Source of the DNA: Rufibacter sediminis
GTDB lineage: Bacteria > Bacteroidota > Bacteroidia > Cytophagales > Hymenobacteraceae
Assembly: GCF_014269285.1 (NCBI RefSeq)
Contig: NZ_JACOAF010000010.1
Span: forward strand, 1-64,000
Length of the DNA: 64,000 bases
Direction of reading: 5' to 3'
Part shown: in pieces, positions 42,571 through 50,720 of the stretch
Position numbering within the stretch: the first letter of the stretch is position 1
How the letters are laid out: each line of letters opens with the position of its first letter
Translations under genes and position numbers: made by a program
Notes under the pieces: generated by a model
Told to the model about the DNA's origin: nothing
Database searches by the model: none
Seen by the model: only the letters and a program-made list of their open reading frames with translations

Positions 42571-42598
42571 AACAATCAGCAATCAACAATCAGCAATC
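42571..42598. repeat. 14-base tandem duplication next to radC stop codon
   Basis: AACAATCAGCAATC occurs twice with no gap, ending 2 bases before the radC stop codon. Related to the repeats before ahpD. Confidence 0.9.
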
Positions 42599-42599
42599 C

Positions 42600-43304
42600 T
42601 TAAAGAAGGTCTTCGTCCGCGAAGCTGTAGTAGCTGCTGTCGGTGAAGATGAGGTGGTCCAGGATGGGCAGGTCCAGAACTTTGCCGGCCTCCTGCAGTT
42701 TCTTGGTGAGGGAGATGTCGGCGGCGCTGGGTTTCAGTTGGCCCGAGGGGTGGTTGTGCACCAGAATGATGGCGCTGGCCAGGTTTTCCAGGGCGTGTTT
42801 GAAGATGAGCTTGGGATCGGCCACGGTGCCGGCCACGCCGCCGCTGCTGATCTGGATCTTCTTCATAATGGTGTTGGCCCTATTGAGCAGGATGATCCAG
42901 AACTCCTCGTGCGGCAAATCCAGCAGGTGCGGCCGGATGTAGTCATAAATATCCGTGGAGCAGGTGATGCGGGTTTTCACGGCGGGGGCGGCCTCTTTGC
43001 GTCTTCGGCCCAGTTCCAGCGCGCTCACAATGGAGATGGCCTTGGCTTCGCCGATGCCTTTGTGCTTCTGCAGTTCCTTGACGGTGAGGCGGGCCAGGGC
43101 ATTCAGGTCGTTGTCTACGGCGTTCAGGATGAGTTTGGCGACATCCACCGCGCTCAGGCTGGGCGTGCCTGACCCGATCAGGATGCCGATCAACTCGGCA
43201 TCAGAGAGGGCGGCGCGGCCTTTGAGCAGGAGTTTCTCACGCGGGCGGTCTTCCTCGGCCCAGGATTTAATGGAAAGCGGAGCGGGAGCGTACAGGGTAG
43301 ACAT
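42600..43304 (-). CDS. radC: RadC/UPF0758 family JAMM-domain protein
   Basis: A 234-residue protein with an N-terminal helix-hairpin-helix region (LTVKELQKHKGIGEAKAISIVSALELGRR) and a C-terminal JAB1/MPN metal-binding fold. The JAMM motif HNHPSGQLKPSAAD contributes His183, His185 and Asp196; EEFWIILLN supplies the partner Glu. Despite the name, a direct role in DNA repair is not established for this family. The start codon lies directly against a Pal40 palindrome, which therefore occupies the leader. Confidence 0.93.
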   Translation of the reverse strand: MSTLYAPAPLSIKSWAEEDRPREKLLLKGRAALSDAELIGILIGSGTPSLSAVDVAKLILNAVDNDLNALARLTVKELQKHKGIGEAKAISIVSALELGRRRKEAAPAVKTRITCSTDIYDYIRPHLLDLPHEEFWIILLNRANTIMKKIQISSGGVAGTVADPKLIFKHALENLASAIILVHNHPSGQLKPSAADISLTKKLQEAGKVLDLPILDHLIFTDSSYYSFADEDLL

Positions 43305-43341
43305 ACGTTTTGAGGCTGCTTTAGAGAAATAAGGCTAAAAT
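43305..43341. repeat. Pal40 palindrome copy abutting the radC start codon
   Basis: ACGTTTTGAGGCTGCTTTAG on the left and GAAATAAGGCTAAAAT on the right. It ends at the base next to the radC ATG (43302-43304 on the minus strand). Confidence 0.8.
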
Positions 43342-43419
43342 TTCCTGTACAAGTTCAATGTGCTAGAAATAGTTCACCGCTCCCTCACAATTCCACGTAC
43401 ATCCTTCGTTAGTTGAAAT

Positions 43420-43427
43420 TAGCTTTG
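43420..43427 (+). promoter_or_regulatory. Putative -7 box of the membrane phosphoesterase gene
   Basis: TAGCTTTG fits TAnnTTTG exactly and lies 28 bases before the ATG. A matching -33 TTTG is not evident. Confidence 0.3.
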
Positions 43428-43454
43428 TTTTCAGACTCCGCTTTTTAAAGATAT

Positions 43455-44684
43455 ATGACCAGATTAATCATTACGTTAGTACTTGTCTTACTTATAGATA
43501 TTTACGTTTTCCAGGCCGTGCGCACGGTAGCGGCCGCTTGGGCACCGGGTGCCCGCAAAGCTGCCTATGTCATTTATTGGGCTATCAGCCTGTTTACCCT
43601 GGGCACGCTGCTGCTGGCCTTGCTCACGAGGGGCACGGCGCCCAACCCTACCCGCATGCAGGTGGCCAACGTGCTGTTCATCCTGTTCATCTCCAAGGTG
43701 GTGGTGGTGCTTTTCCTGTTCCTGGATGATCTGGTGCGCCTCACCCAGTGGATCTCCAACGCGGTGCGCGGGCCCGAGCAGCCCAAATTTGACGTATCGC
43801 GGCACCGGTTCATGAGCCAGTTGGCTTTGGTGATGGGCGCGTTGCCGTTTGCGGCGCTTATCTGGGGCATGGTGAAAGGCGCGTACTCGTACCAGGTGAA
43901 GAAAGTGACCATCAAGCTCCCCAACCTGCCACCGGCCTTTGACGGTTACCGGCTCCTGCAGATCACCGACATGCACTCGGGGAGTTTCCATTCCGGCGAG
44001 CCCCTGGAGGAAGCCGTGGCCCTTATCAACAAACAGGCCGCCGATGCGGTGGTGTTTACCGGTGACCTGGTGAACAACGTGGCCTCCGAGGTAGAACCCT
44101 ACATTCCTACGCTGGCCAAGATCAAGGCCCGAGACGGCGTTTTCTCCATTCTGGGCAACCATGACTACGGTGATTACGTGGCCTGGGGCAGCCGCGAGGA
44201 GAAAATCCACAACCTGAATACCCTCAAGAACCACCACCGGCAGGCGGGCTGGGACCTGCTGCTCAACGAGCACCGGGTACTGGAGCGTGACGGGCAGCAG
44301 ATTGCTCTGCTGGGCGTGGAGAACTGGGGACACCGCATGAATTTCCCCAAATACGGCATCATGTCCAAGGCCTACGCCGGTACCGAGAAATACCCGGTCA
44401 AGATTCTGCTCTCGCACGACCCCTCGCACTGGGACGGGGAAGTCAACGTCAAGTACCCCGACATCGACCTGATGCTGTCTGGGCACACGCACGGCATGCA
44501 GTTCGGCGTGAACATTCCCGGCTGGAAATGGAGCCCCGTGCAGTACGTCTACAAGCAGTGGTCGGGCTTGTACCAGAAAGGCCGGCAGTACCTTTACGTG
44601 AATGTGGGGCTGGGCTTCCTTGGCTACCACGGGCGCGTGGGCTTTTTGCCGGAGATTACCGTGTTTGAGTTTAAGCGCGCCTAA
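43455..44684 (+). CDS. Membrane-anchored calcineurin-like phosphoesterase
   Basis: A 409-residue protein with about four N-terminal membrane helices (to about 142) and a metallophosphoesterase domain. Metal motifs in order: QITDMHSGSFH (Asp172, His174), FTGDLVNN (Asp204), SILGNHDYGDY (234-237), LLSHDPSHW and LSGHTHGMQ. The layout resembles YkuE/YaeI-type phosphoesterases, some of which act on lipids or UDP-lipid intermediates; the substrate here is unknown. The gene is monocistronic, ending at a strong terminator (44724-44773). Confidence 0.88.
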   Translation: MTRLIITLVLVLLIDIYVFQAVRTVAAAWAPGARKAAYVIYWAISLFTLGTLLLALLTRGTAPNPTRMQVANVLFILFISKVVVVLFLFLDDLVRLTQWISNAVRGPEQPKFDVSRHRFMSQLALVMGALPFAALIWGMVKGAYSYQVKKVTIKLPNLPPAFDGYRLLQITDMHSGSFHSGEPLEEAVALINKQAADAVVFTGDLVNNVASEVEPYIPTLAKIKARDGVFSILGNHDYGDYVAWGSREEKIHNLNTLKNHHRQAGWDLLLNEHRVLERDGQQIALLGVENWGHRMNFPKYGIMSKAYAGTEKYPVKILLSHDPSHWDGEVNVKYPDIDLMLSGHTHGMQFGVNIPGWKWSPVQYVYKQWSGLYQKGRQYLYVNVGLGFLGYHGRVGFLPEITVFEFKRA

Positions 44685-44723
44685 AAAGCTGCGGGTTATA
44701 AATTATTTTTTTGGCGTAAGTAC

Positions 44724-44773
44724 AAATCCTGTTTTCCGGGTGATTTCGTTAAATCGGCCGGAAAACAGGATTT
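44724..44773 (+). terminator. Terminator of the membrane phosphoesterase gene
   Basis: AAATCCTGTTTTCCGG (44724-44739) and CCGGAAAACAGGATTT (44758-44773) are perfect complements; the inner GATTTCGTTAAATC extends the stem. It is followed by TTGTCGTTTT. Confidence 0.8.
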
Positions 44774-44924
44774 TGTCGTTTTATGGCCGATTTTTGGAAT
44801 GTGGGGTAAAAGTGGTGAGCTGAGTTAAGTGCAATTCAGATAAAACCTGGGGCGCAGGGCTGCGTAAAAAAGCGGGAACAAGCTAAGTCTCTTGGCATCA
44901 GATGTTCCACTTAAGAATAAGACT

Positions 44925-45740
44925 ATGAAAAAGCAGATGTTAATGTTGATGGTGGCTGGAGCCTTGGCTTTCTCCGCTTGCCGTGAAGACGCCGGTACCT
45001 CTACTGAAACGCAGGAAAACGATAGCGATACGCCAGACAACGCCGCCGGCGAGACCAACGACTCTTCTACGGTTTACAACTACGAGCAGGAGTCGCGCGA
45101 AAGAGCCAACCGCATGTCTACCCGCATCTCCGATGACCTGAAACTGGACGCCGCCACCCAAGCCCGCATCCGGACGGTGATGTACAACCGGGCCCGCATG
45201 ATGAATGAGCTGGAGACCCGCTACAGCAGCACCAACCAGAGCGCCGGTCTGGCCGCCGACAGCGGCAGCACCCTGAGCGATGACATGCTGGTGGAAGATA
45301 CCGATATGATGGACAGCGGGGCCGCCGTGCAAAGCTCCGGTTCCATGGAAGTGACCGGTTACCCAGAAGATTACCCAACCCAGTACTACAGCGAGATGGA
45401 ATCCATCAACTCCAACGTAGACATGGAAGTGAAAGGCTTTTTAACGCCAGAGCAGTTTAAAATGTACGAGGCCAACCGTCAGAAATACTACAGCGGCGAG
45501 GCCAAATACAAAGCCCAGGACGGTTCCAAGCTGAAAGTAGACGGTGACGAAGCCAAACTGAAGGCCGGTGACACCAAGGTGAAAAGAGACGGCGATGAAT
45601 CCAAACTCAAAACCGATAACGTCAAAGTGAAGAAAGAGCCCGGTGAGTCCAAGATCAAGACCGAAAACACCAAGATCAAACGCGAAAAGGACGAAGTCAA
45701 ATACAAGTCCGGAGACACTAAAATAAAAATGGAGAACTAA
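44925..45740 (+). CDS. Lipoprotein with lysine-rich 16-residue tandem repeats
   Basis: I do not recognise the family. The 271-residue protein has lipobox FSAC (Cys19), an acidic Thr/Ser/Glu linker, a helical stretch (about 60-100, RANRMSTRISDDLKLDAATQ) and then a C-terminal array from residue 192: five units of about 16 residues with the pattern E-x-K-hydrophobic-K-x-x-[DN]-T-K-hydrophobic-K-x-x-x-[DG], for example EAKLKAGDTKVKRDGD and ESKIKTENTKIKREKD. Each unit is itself two octads with a KxK core. ATG 44925 gives the lipoprotein signal; the frame opens at an earlier ATG 44892. Surface or periplasmic location is inferred. Confidence 0.75.
   Translation: MKKQMLMLMVAGALAFSACREDAGTSTETQENDSDTPDNAAGETNDSSTVYNYEQESRERANRMSTRISDDLKLDAATQARIRTVMYNRARMMNELETRYSSTNQSAGLAADSGSTLSDDMLVEDTDMMDSGAAVQSSGSMEVTGYPEDYPTQYYSEMESINSNVDMEVKGFLTPEQFKMYEANRQKYYSGEAKYKAQDGSKLKVDGDEAKLKAGDTKVKRDGDESKLKTDNVKVKKEPGESKIKTENTKIKREKDEVKYKSGDTKIKMEN
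45498..45737 (+). repeat. Coding tandem repeat, five 16-codon units
   Basis: This DNA encodes the KxK repeat array of the lipoprotein. The units are conserved at the protein level more than at the DNA level, so the array is not a recent slippage product. Confidence 0.75.
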
Positions 45741-45760
45741 CCGTTCTCTCAGTATCTTTG

Positions 45761-45793
45761 AAAGGCTTGCCCATCAGAAAGGCAGGCCTTTTT
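45761..45793 (+). terminator. Terminator after the repeat lipoprotein gene
   Basis: AAAGGC and GCCTTTTT pair around a smaller GCC/GGC stem, ending in a T-tract. Confidence 0.65.
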
Positions 45794-45818
45794 CATTGCT
45801 ACTGCCCTTCTGTAATCT

Positions 45819-46508
45819 ATGAGTAAGCGTTTCTGCTTTATATTCCTCTTTTTGATAGGCCTGCTTGGCTGGCGGGATGCGTTGGCCCAAACCTCGGGGC
45901 ATAGTATCTGGGTAAGCGGTCTGGTGTTGCGGGAAGATACCAAAAAGCCCATCCCCGGCGTGTCTGTGTACCTCAAGAGCACCGGGCAGGGACTTGCCAC
46001 CAATGAGCAGGGAGCGTTCAGAATCAATATCTCACCATCCGATACCGTGGTTTTCCGGGCGCTCGGGTTTCGGGAGAAACTCTACGTGCCCTCGTTGCGC
46101 AGTGTCACCGAACTGCGGGTGAATATTCTCTTGCAGGAGGAGAGTGTGCAGCTAAAAGAAGTGCGCGTGTCGCCGCTGTCGCCGGAGAAAGTAGACCGCG
46201 TGCTCCGGAACATGAAACCGCGCCCCGCGCCGCCCAAGCCCCGCATGAACGTGACGGTGCCCCGCATCATCATTCCGCCCGGGCCACCCGCACCGCCAGA
46301 CCTGATCACCAGCCCCCTGAGTTTCCTGTATGAGCAGTTCTCCAAGGAAGGGAAGCAGCGTAGCCGCCTGGCCAAACTCATGGAGGAGCGCGAGCGGCAA
46401 AAAGAACTGGAGCGCATCATGATGCGGCAAGACTCCATCCGGCAGGCCCGTTTGCGGTACAACCGCTTCTTCAGAGACACCACCAGTTTCTATGATCCGC
46501 GCTGGTAG
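45819..46508 (+). CDS. Exported carboxypeptidase-regulatory-like protein
   Basis: A 229-residue exported protein (signal peptide, cleavage at ALAQ). Residues about 30-110 form a CarboxypepD_reg-like beta-sandwich (WVSGLVLREDTKKPIPGVSV, TNEQGAFRINISPSDTVVFRALGF, LLQEESVQLKEVRV). The rest is a Pro-rich segment (about 130-160) and a basic helical tail rich in Arg and Glu. Such domains are common in Bacteroidota surface proteins and precede SusC barrels, but here there is no barrel. Function unknown. Confidence 0.8.
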   Translation: MSKRFCFIFLFLIGLLGWRDALAQTSGHSIWVSGLVLREDTKKPIPGVSVYLKSTGQGLATNEQGAFRINISPSDTVVFRALGFREKLYVPSLRSVTELRVNILLQEESVQLKEVRVSPLSPEKVDRVLRNMKPRPAPPKPRMNVTVPRIIIPPGPPAPPDLITSPLSFLYEQFSKEGKQRSRLAKLMEERERQKELERIMMRQDSIRQARLRYNRFFRDTTSFYDPRW

Positions 46509-46548
46509 AACCGCTCTCTGTCGGGCCCATAGGTCTTAAAATTTTGGT

Positions 46549-46556
46549 TACCTTTG
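46549..46556 (+). promoter_or_regulatory. Putative -7 box upstream of the cysteine synthase gene
   Basis: TACCTTTG fits TAnnTTTG exactly, 39 bases before the ATG at 46595. The -33 element is not clear. Confidence 0.35.
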
Positions 46557-46594
46557 TGCCTGATTCTTAAGACTGAATAACCAAGCGATAAGGT

Positions 46595-47575
46595 ATGTAT
46601 TTCAATAATGTGATAGAGGCCATTGGTAATACACCTCTGGTGAAGCTGAACAGCGTCACGGACGGGGTGAAGGCCACGGTATTGGCGAAAGTAGAATATT
46701 TCAACCCGGGCAACTCCGTGAAAGACCGCATGGCCCTGCGCATGGTGGAAGACGCCGAAAAAGCAGGCATCCTGAAGCCGGGCGGCACCATCATTGAAGG
46801 AACCTCGGGCAATACCGGCATGGGCCTGGCGCTGGCCGCCATCGCCAAAGGCTACAAGTGCATCTTCACCATGTCTGACAAGCAGAGCGCAGAGAAGATC
46901 AACATCCTGAAAGCGGTGGGAGCCGAGGTGGTGGTGTGCCCCACCAACGTAGCCCCTGAGCACCCCGATTCCTACTATTCCGTGGCCAAGCGCCTGAACC
47001 AGGAAATCCCCAACTCGTTTTACCCCAACCAGTACGACAACCTCTCCAACACCGCCGCCCACTATGACACTAGCGGCCCCGAGATCTGGAAACAGACCGA
47101 CGGTAACATCACCTGCTTCGCCTCGGGCGTGGGCACGGGCGGTACCATCTGCGGCATCTCCAAATACCTGAAAGAGCAGAACGCCGGCATCAAGGTGGTG
47201 GGCATTGACACCTACGGCTCCGTGTTCAAGAAATACAAGGAGACCGGCATCTTTGACGAGGAGGAGATCTACCCGTACGCCACTGAGGGCATCGGGGAAG
47301 ACATCCTGCCCAAGAACGTGAACTTCGACCTGATTGACACCTTCATCAAGGTAACCGACAAAGACGGCGCCCTCATGACCCGCCGCCTGGCCAAGGAAGA
47401 AGGTCTGTTTGTGGGCTGGTCCTGCGGATCGGCGGTATTCGGCGCGTTGGAGTACGCCAAAGAGCACCTCACCGAGAACGATACTCTGGTGGTGGTACTG
47501 CCCGACCACGGCACCCGCTACCTGGCCAAAATCTACAACGATGACTGGATGCGGGCGCAAGGCTACCTGGACTAA
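46595..47575 (+). CDS. PLP-dependent cysteine synthase / cystathionine beta-synthase core
   Basis: A 326-residue fold-type II PLP enzyme. The Schiff-base lysine is Lys43 in NPGNSVKDRMA; GTIIEGTSGNTGMG and SGVGTGGTICGI bind substrate and phosphate. The C-terminal part (SDKDGALMTRRLAKEEGLFVGWSCGSA style, and LPDHGTRYLAKIYNDDWM) resembles cystathionine beta-synthase catalytic cores more than CysK, but there is no regulatory CBS pair. It may make cysteine from O-acetylserine or cystathionine from serine and homocysteine; sequence alone does not decide. It ends at a combined Pal40 and terminator. Confidence 0.9.
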   Translation: MYFNNVIEAIGNTPLVKLNSVTDGVKATVLAKVEYFNPGNSVKDRMALRMVEDAEKAGILKPGGTIIEGTSGNTGMGLALAAIAKGYKCIFTMSDKQSAEKINILKAVGAEVVVCPTNVAPEHPDSYYSVAKRLNQEIPNSFYPNQYDNLSNTAAHYDTSGPEIWKQTDGNITCFASGVGTGGTICGISKYLKEQNAGIKVVGIDTYGSVFKKYKETGIFDEEEIYPYATEGIGEDILPKNVNFDLIDTFIKVTDKDGALMTRRLAKEEGLFVGWSCGSAVFGALEYAKEHLTENDTLVVVLPDHGTRYLAKIYNDDWMRAQGYLD

Positions 47576-47580
47576 GCACC

Positions 47581-47620
47581 CCGGTTTACCGCCTGTTTTC
47601 TGAAAATAAGCCCTAAACGG
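47581..47620. repeat. Pal40 palindrome copy
   Basis: CCGGTTTACCGCCTGTTTTC on the left and GAAAATAAGCCCTAAACGG on the right, immediately before a conventional terminator that shares its last bases. Confidence 0.85.
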
Positions 47621-47648
47621 CCACCCACTGCGGGTGGCCGTTTTCTTT
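47615..47648 (+). terminator. Terminator of the cysteine synthase gene
   Basis: AAACGGCCACCC (47615-47626) and GGGTGGCCGTTT (47632-47643) with loop ACTGC, followed by TCTTT. Its presence next to a Pal40 copy argues that Pal40 is not needed for termination here. Confidence 0.85.
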
Positions 47649-47700
47649 GGCCGTGCGCCCCGTCTGGTGTTGCCCAGGTACAGCGTTGGCTGAGCTGGGG

Positions 47701-47708
47701 TAACTTTG
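47701..47708 (+). promoter_or_regulatory. Putative -7 box of the sensor kinase operon
   Basis: TAACTTTG fits TAnnTTTG. It lies 16 bases before the TTG at 47725 and 127 bases before the ATG at 47836. Confidence 0.3.
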
Positions 47709-47835
47709 TGCGGCCCCGGCCCGTTTGAAGCAACACTATACTTTCAACATTCAGGCAGTGCTTCTCTTGCAGATCCCTTCACGTACCCTCCCCACCACCC
47801 CAGCCGATGCTCCTGTAGCAGGAGGACTGGCTCTG

Positions 47836-49032
47836 ATGGGCGAATTTTTGATAGTGACGGCCTATGTGCTGGTAGCGGGCTTTCTGTTTTACCTGGCCTT
47901 TCGGCGGGAAGACCGCGAGCGGAAGTGGGTCATGGCTTTGTTTGGCATGATCGCTTTAATGGGCGGGGCCGTGCACGGGCTTAACTTCTGGAACTACGGC
48001 GCCGGGGGGGAGACCTTCCATATTCTGCGGCTGGTGTTTGGGGCCGTGGCCTTGGTGGGGGCTTTCCTGCTGTTCAGGGCCATTACCGGTCTCATGGCCA
48101 TTCCGGGGCTCCGGCAACTGCAGAAAGCCAACGAGGAACTACAGGAGCAGCTAAAGGAACGGGAAAATGCCCAACTGGAGCTGCGTGAAGCGCACCAGGC
48201 GCTGGAAGACCGTGTGCAGCGGAGCAGTGCCCAGGCCATTACCGCCAACCGGGAACTGGAGCGGCAGATCGAGAACCGCAAACGCGCCGAAAAACAGCTC
48301 ATTTCCAAAAACTACGAGTTAATCAAGAAGAACGCCGACCTGGACGACTTTGTCTACTACGCCTCGCGCGACCTGAAAGGCCCCGTGCTCAACGTGGCCG
48401 GTCTGGTGGAAGCCATCCGGGAGGAGCTGCCGCCGGGGAACCCCGAGTTCGCCCAATTGTTTGACCGTCTGGATGACTCCGTCTCCAGCATCCACCGGAA
48501 ACTGAACAACCTGGCCGAGGTCAGCCGCATCCAGAAACCCGTGGAAGACGCGCAGATGAGCATGGTCTCCTTTGACCATGTCTTGCAACAGGTGAAAGAG
48601 AACCTAGCAACGGTGATCCAAGCCGCGCAGGCCCACCTGCAGGCAGATTTCTCAGCAGCGCCCGCGGTTTATTTCTCCCGAGACAATCTTTACAGTCTGC
48701 TCCTCAACCTGATCTCCAACTCCATTAAATACCGTGAGCCTCAGCGCCCTTTGCTAATTTCCCTCTCCACCAGCCTCCAGGACCAGTACCTGGTTTTGAA
48801 GGTGCAAGACAACGGCATCGGGATTGATTTGGAACAGTATGGACAACATTTGTTTTCTTTGTTCCGGCGTTTCCATGATCACGTGGAGGGCAGCGGCGTT
48901 GGATTATACATTATTAAACGCGTCATGGACAACAACCGCGGCAAAGTGGAGGTGGAAAGCGTGCCCGGAGAAGGCACCACTTTCCTGCTGTATTTTGTGA
49001 ACCATGACCAAGAGACCGGACCAAGGATATGA
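47836..49032 (+). CDS. ETR1-like sensor kinase lacking the phosphoacceptor histidine
   Basis: From ATG 47836 the protein is 398 residues; a TTG at 47725 would add 37. The N-terminus has three membrane helices like bacterial ethylene-receptor-type sensors: FLIVTAYVLVAGFLFYL, then ALFGMIALMGGAVHGLNFW, then LVFGAVALVGAFLLFRAITGL and a coiled coil. In ETR1-like proteins the second helix has Cys-Gly-x-Thr-His copper ligands; here Cys is Gly, His is kept. The H-box reads YYASRDLKGPVLNV: codon CGC (48367-48369) puts Arg at the phosphorylated His position. ATP-binding boxes are intact (LISNSIKYRE, VQDNGIGID, GSGVGLYIIKRV). The stop codon overlaps the start of a response regulator. Confidence 0.85.
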   Translation: MGEFLIVTAYVLVAGFLFYLAFRREDRERKWVMALFGMIALMGGAVHGLNFWNYGAGGETFHILRLVFGAVALVGAFLLFRAITGLMAIPGLRQLQKANEELQEQLKERENAQLELREAHQALEDRVQRSSAQAITANRELERQIENRKRAEKQLISKNYELIKKNADLDDFVYYASRDLKGPVLNVAGLVEAIREELPPGNPEFAQLFDRLDDSVSSIHRKLNNLAEVSRIQKPVEDAQMSMVSFDHVLQQVKENLATVIQAAQAHLQADFSAAPAVYFSRDNLYSLLLNLISNSIKYREPQRPLLISLSTSLQDQYLVLKVQDNGIGIDLEQYGQHLFSLFRRFHDHVEGSGVGLYIIKRVMDNNRGKVEVESVPGEGTTFLLYFVNHDQETGPRI

Positions 49033-49460
49033 AAAAACTGAAGGGCATCATGCTCATCGATGACGATGATACGAACAATTTCCTGAACCAGCGCTTGCTG
49101 AACCGGATGCAGATCACCGAGAAGATCAAGGAATTCCGAAACGGCAAGCAGGCGTTTGACTTTCTGTACAACATCAGTGCCGGGCATTACGAGGTAACCT
49201 CGCCGGAATACTTCAAACCTGCGCTTATTCTGCTGGACATCAACATGCCCGTCATGAACGGTTTTGAGTTCCTCTCCCTGTTTGAGAAGCTGGACGCCGA
49301 TTTCCGGAAAGACATTGTGCTGGCGCTCCTTTCCACCTCTGAACACAGCCAGGACACCGAGCGGGCCGCCGCCAGCAAGATCGCTTATATCACCAAGCCC
49401 CTCACCACCCAAAAAGTACAGGACCTGCTGGATGCCCATTTCCAGAATCAGGAAGCGTGA
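49029..49460 (+). CDS. Single-domain response regulator
   Basis: A 143-residue CheY-like receiver without an output domain. The acidic pocket is LIDDDDTNN, the phosphoacceptor is Asp70 in LILLDINMPVMNGFEFL, the switch residues are in ALLSTSEHS, and Lys is in YITKPL. Its ATG overlaps the kinase stop codon (ATGA), so the two are translationally coupled. Because the kinase lacks the usual His, phosphoryl transfer to this receiver must use another donor, or the pair signals differently. Confidence 0.92.
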   Translation: MKKLKGIMLIDDDDTNNFLNQRLLNRMQITEKIKEFRNGKQAFDFLYNISAGHYEVTSPEYFKPALILLDINMPVMNGFEFLSLFEKLDADFRKDIVLALLSTSEHSQDTERAAASKIAYITKPLTTQKVQDLLDAHFQNQEA

Positions 49461-49519
49461 AGAGAGAAGGCAGTGTCAAGAGTAGCGCCGTGATAAAACC
49501 TGCGCAGAAGTTTACAGGA

Positions 49520-49559
49520 GCGTTTTTAGGCTGGTTTTCAGAAATCAACTCCAAAACGC
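49520..49559. repeat. Pal40 palindrome copy between convergent genes
   Basis: GCGTTTTTAGGCTGGTTTTC on the left and GAAATCAACTCCAAAACGC on the right, followed by TCTTTCTTTTT on the + strand. It is placed as a terminator for the response regulator gene. Confidence 0.8.
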
Positions 49560-49597
49560 TCTTTCTTTTTACCGGCGATCAAGGGTGAGAAGCGGGG

Positions 49598-50434
49598 CTA
49601 AAACTCGTACTTGAGGAAGATGTGCACCATCACGCTCACGCCTGCCAGCATCAGGCCAATGCCAATGAGCCGTTCAGAGGATTGCTGGGTAGGGGAGCTG
49701 TTCCCTTTGATGGTTTTGCCCAGCAAGGCGCCCAGCGCGAAGGCCAGCATCAGCGGCATGCTTTTGGTCCAGTCAATGTGCCCCAGCCAGTAATGCGACG
49801 AGATCCCCGACAGGCTGGTGATGATCAGGATAAACAAGGAAGTGGAGATGGCAATCTGCGACGGGATTTTAAACGCCCTGATCATGATGGGCGTCTGCAG
49901 AAAGCCCCCGCCAATGCCAAACAACCCCGCAATGGTGCCGGTGCACAACCCGAAGAATGCCATCAGCCCCCCGTTCAGCCGATACGCCAGGTGCTTGGGA
50001 TGGTTCTTCCGGATGAAGGAGGTAGGCATCCGGTTGATGCGGTACATCATGCCACGCTGGCGTTTCTGCTCCTGTTTATGGGTGGCCAGCATGTAAACCC
50101 CTACCACCAGCACAAACAGAGAAAACAAAATCTGCATCTGGAGCACTGGCATGTAGGCCACCAGAAACGCCCCGATCAACGTACCCAGCATGGCCGGAAA
50201 CTGCAGCAGCGAAGCCACCACGTAGTCAATGCTTTTCTCCCGGAAATTGAAGATGGAAGACACCAGCGCCGCCGGAAGCAGCGCCGTCATGGCCGTGCCA
50301 ATAGCCAGCTCAATGGGGTACTGAAAGAACATGATCAGGATGGGAACCATGAACACCCCGCCGCCAAAACCAACCATGGTCCCGAAGGCGCTGACCATAA
50401 TCCCCACCGCAAAAAGGAGTATATCTGTTACCAA
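49598..50434 (-). CDS. TSUP/TauE-SafE family permease
   Basis: A 278-residue inner-membrane protein with about eight hydrophobic helices. The two repeated halves show the family pattern: VGFGGGVFMVPILIMFFQYPIELAIGTAM and later GTIAGLFGIGGGFLQTPIMIRAF, read with their glycine-rich turns. Members export or import sulfite, sulfoacetate or related organosulfur anions; the substrate cannot be told. It is convergent with the response regulator. Confidence 0.88.
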   Translation of the reverse strand: MVTDILLFAVGIMVSAFGTMVGFGGGVFMVPILIMFFQYPIELAIGTAMTALLPAALVSSIFNFREKSIDYVVASLLQFPAMLGTLIGAFLVAYMPVLQMQILFSLFVLVVGVYMLATHKQEQKRQRGMMYRINRMPTSFIRKNHPKHLAYRLNGGLMAFFGLCTGTIAGLFGIGGGFLQTPIMIRAFKIPSQIAISTSLFILIITSLSGISSHYWLGHIDWTKSMPLMLAFALGALLGKTIKGNSSPTQQSSERLIGIGLMLAGVSVMVHIFLKYEF

Positions 50435-50657
50435 GCCGTGTTTTCAGTAAGGATCATGTCAGAAAATGAAGAGCTGTTCAGGTAAAGGCGAACCCTTGCT
50501 GCTGCAGCGGGTTGCCGTTGGTGTTATACAAAGAAGCTTCTACCGCTTACTGCCCCGCAGAGGGATTGGTTGCTGACTCAAAAGCAAAAACTTTGCCAGT
50601 GGCAGTTCACATAAGAGGACTTCCCGAGGCGCAAAAGTCGTAAATTCTCGGTTCAAC

Positions 50658-50680
50658 CCGTTTAGGGCTTCTTTCAGCTT
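50658..50680. repeat. Half Pal40 palindrome
   Basis: CCGTTTAGGGCTTCTTTC keeps the left-arm pattern; the right arm has been replaced by the adjoining ade terminator hairpin. Confidence 0.45.
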
Positions 50681-50720
50681 CTTCCCCGGCGGGTTCTTTT
50701 CGGAAAGCCCGCCGGGGAAG
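50681..50720 (-). terminator. Hairpin downstream of ade
   Basis: CTTCCCCGGCGGG (50681-50693) and CCCGCCGGGGAAG (50708-50720) are perfect complements with a 14-base loop, 20 bases past the ade stop codon. Confidence 0.75.

Noticed and set aside
45753-45760. TATCTTTG as a promoter for the carboxypeptidase-regulatory-like gene
   Set aside because: It is an exact -7 match, but it lies right before a terminator hairpin that would then sit in the leader, and there is no -33 box.
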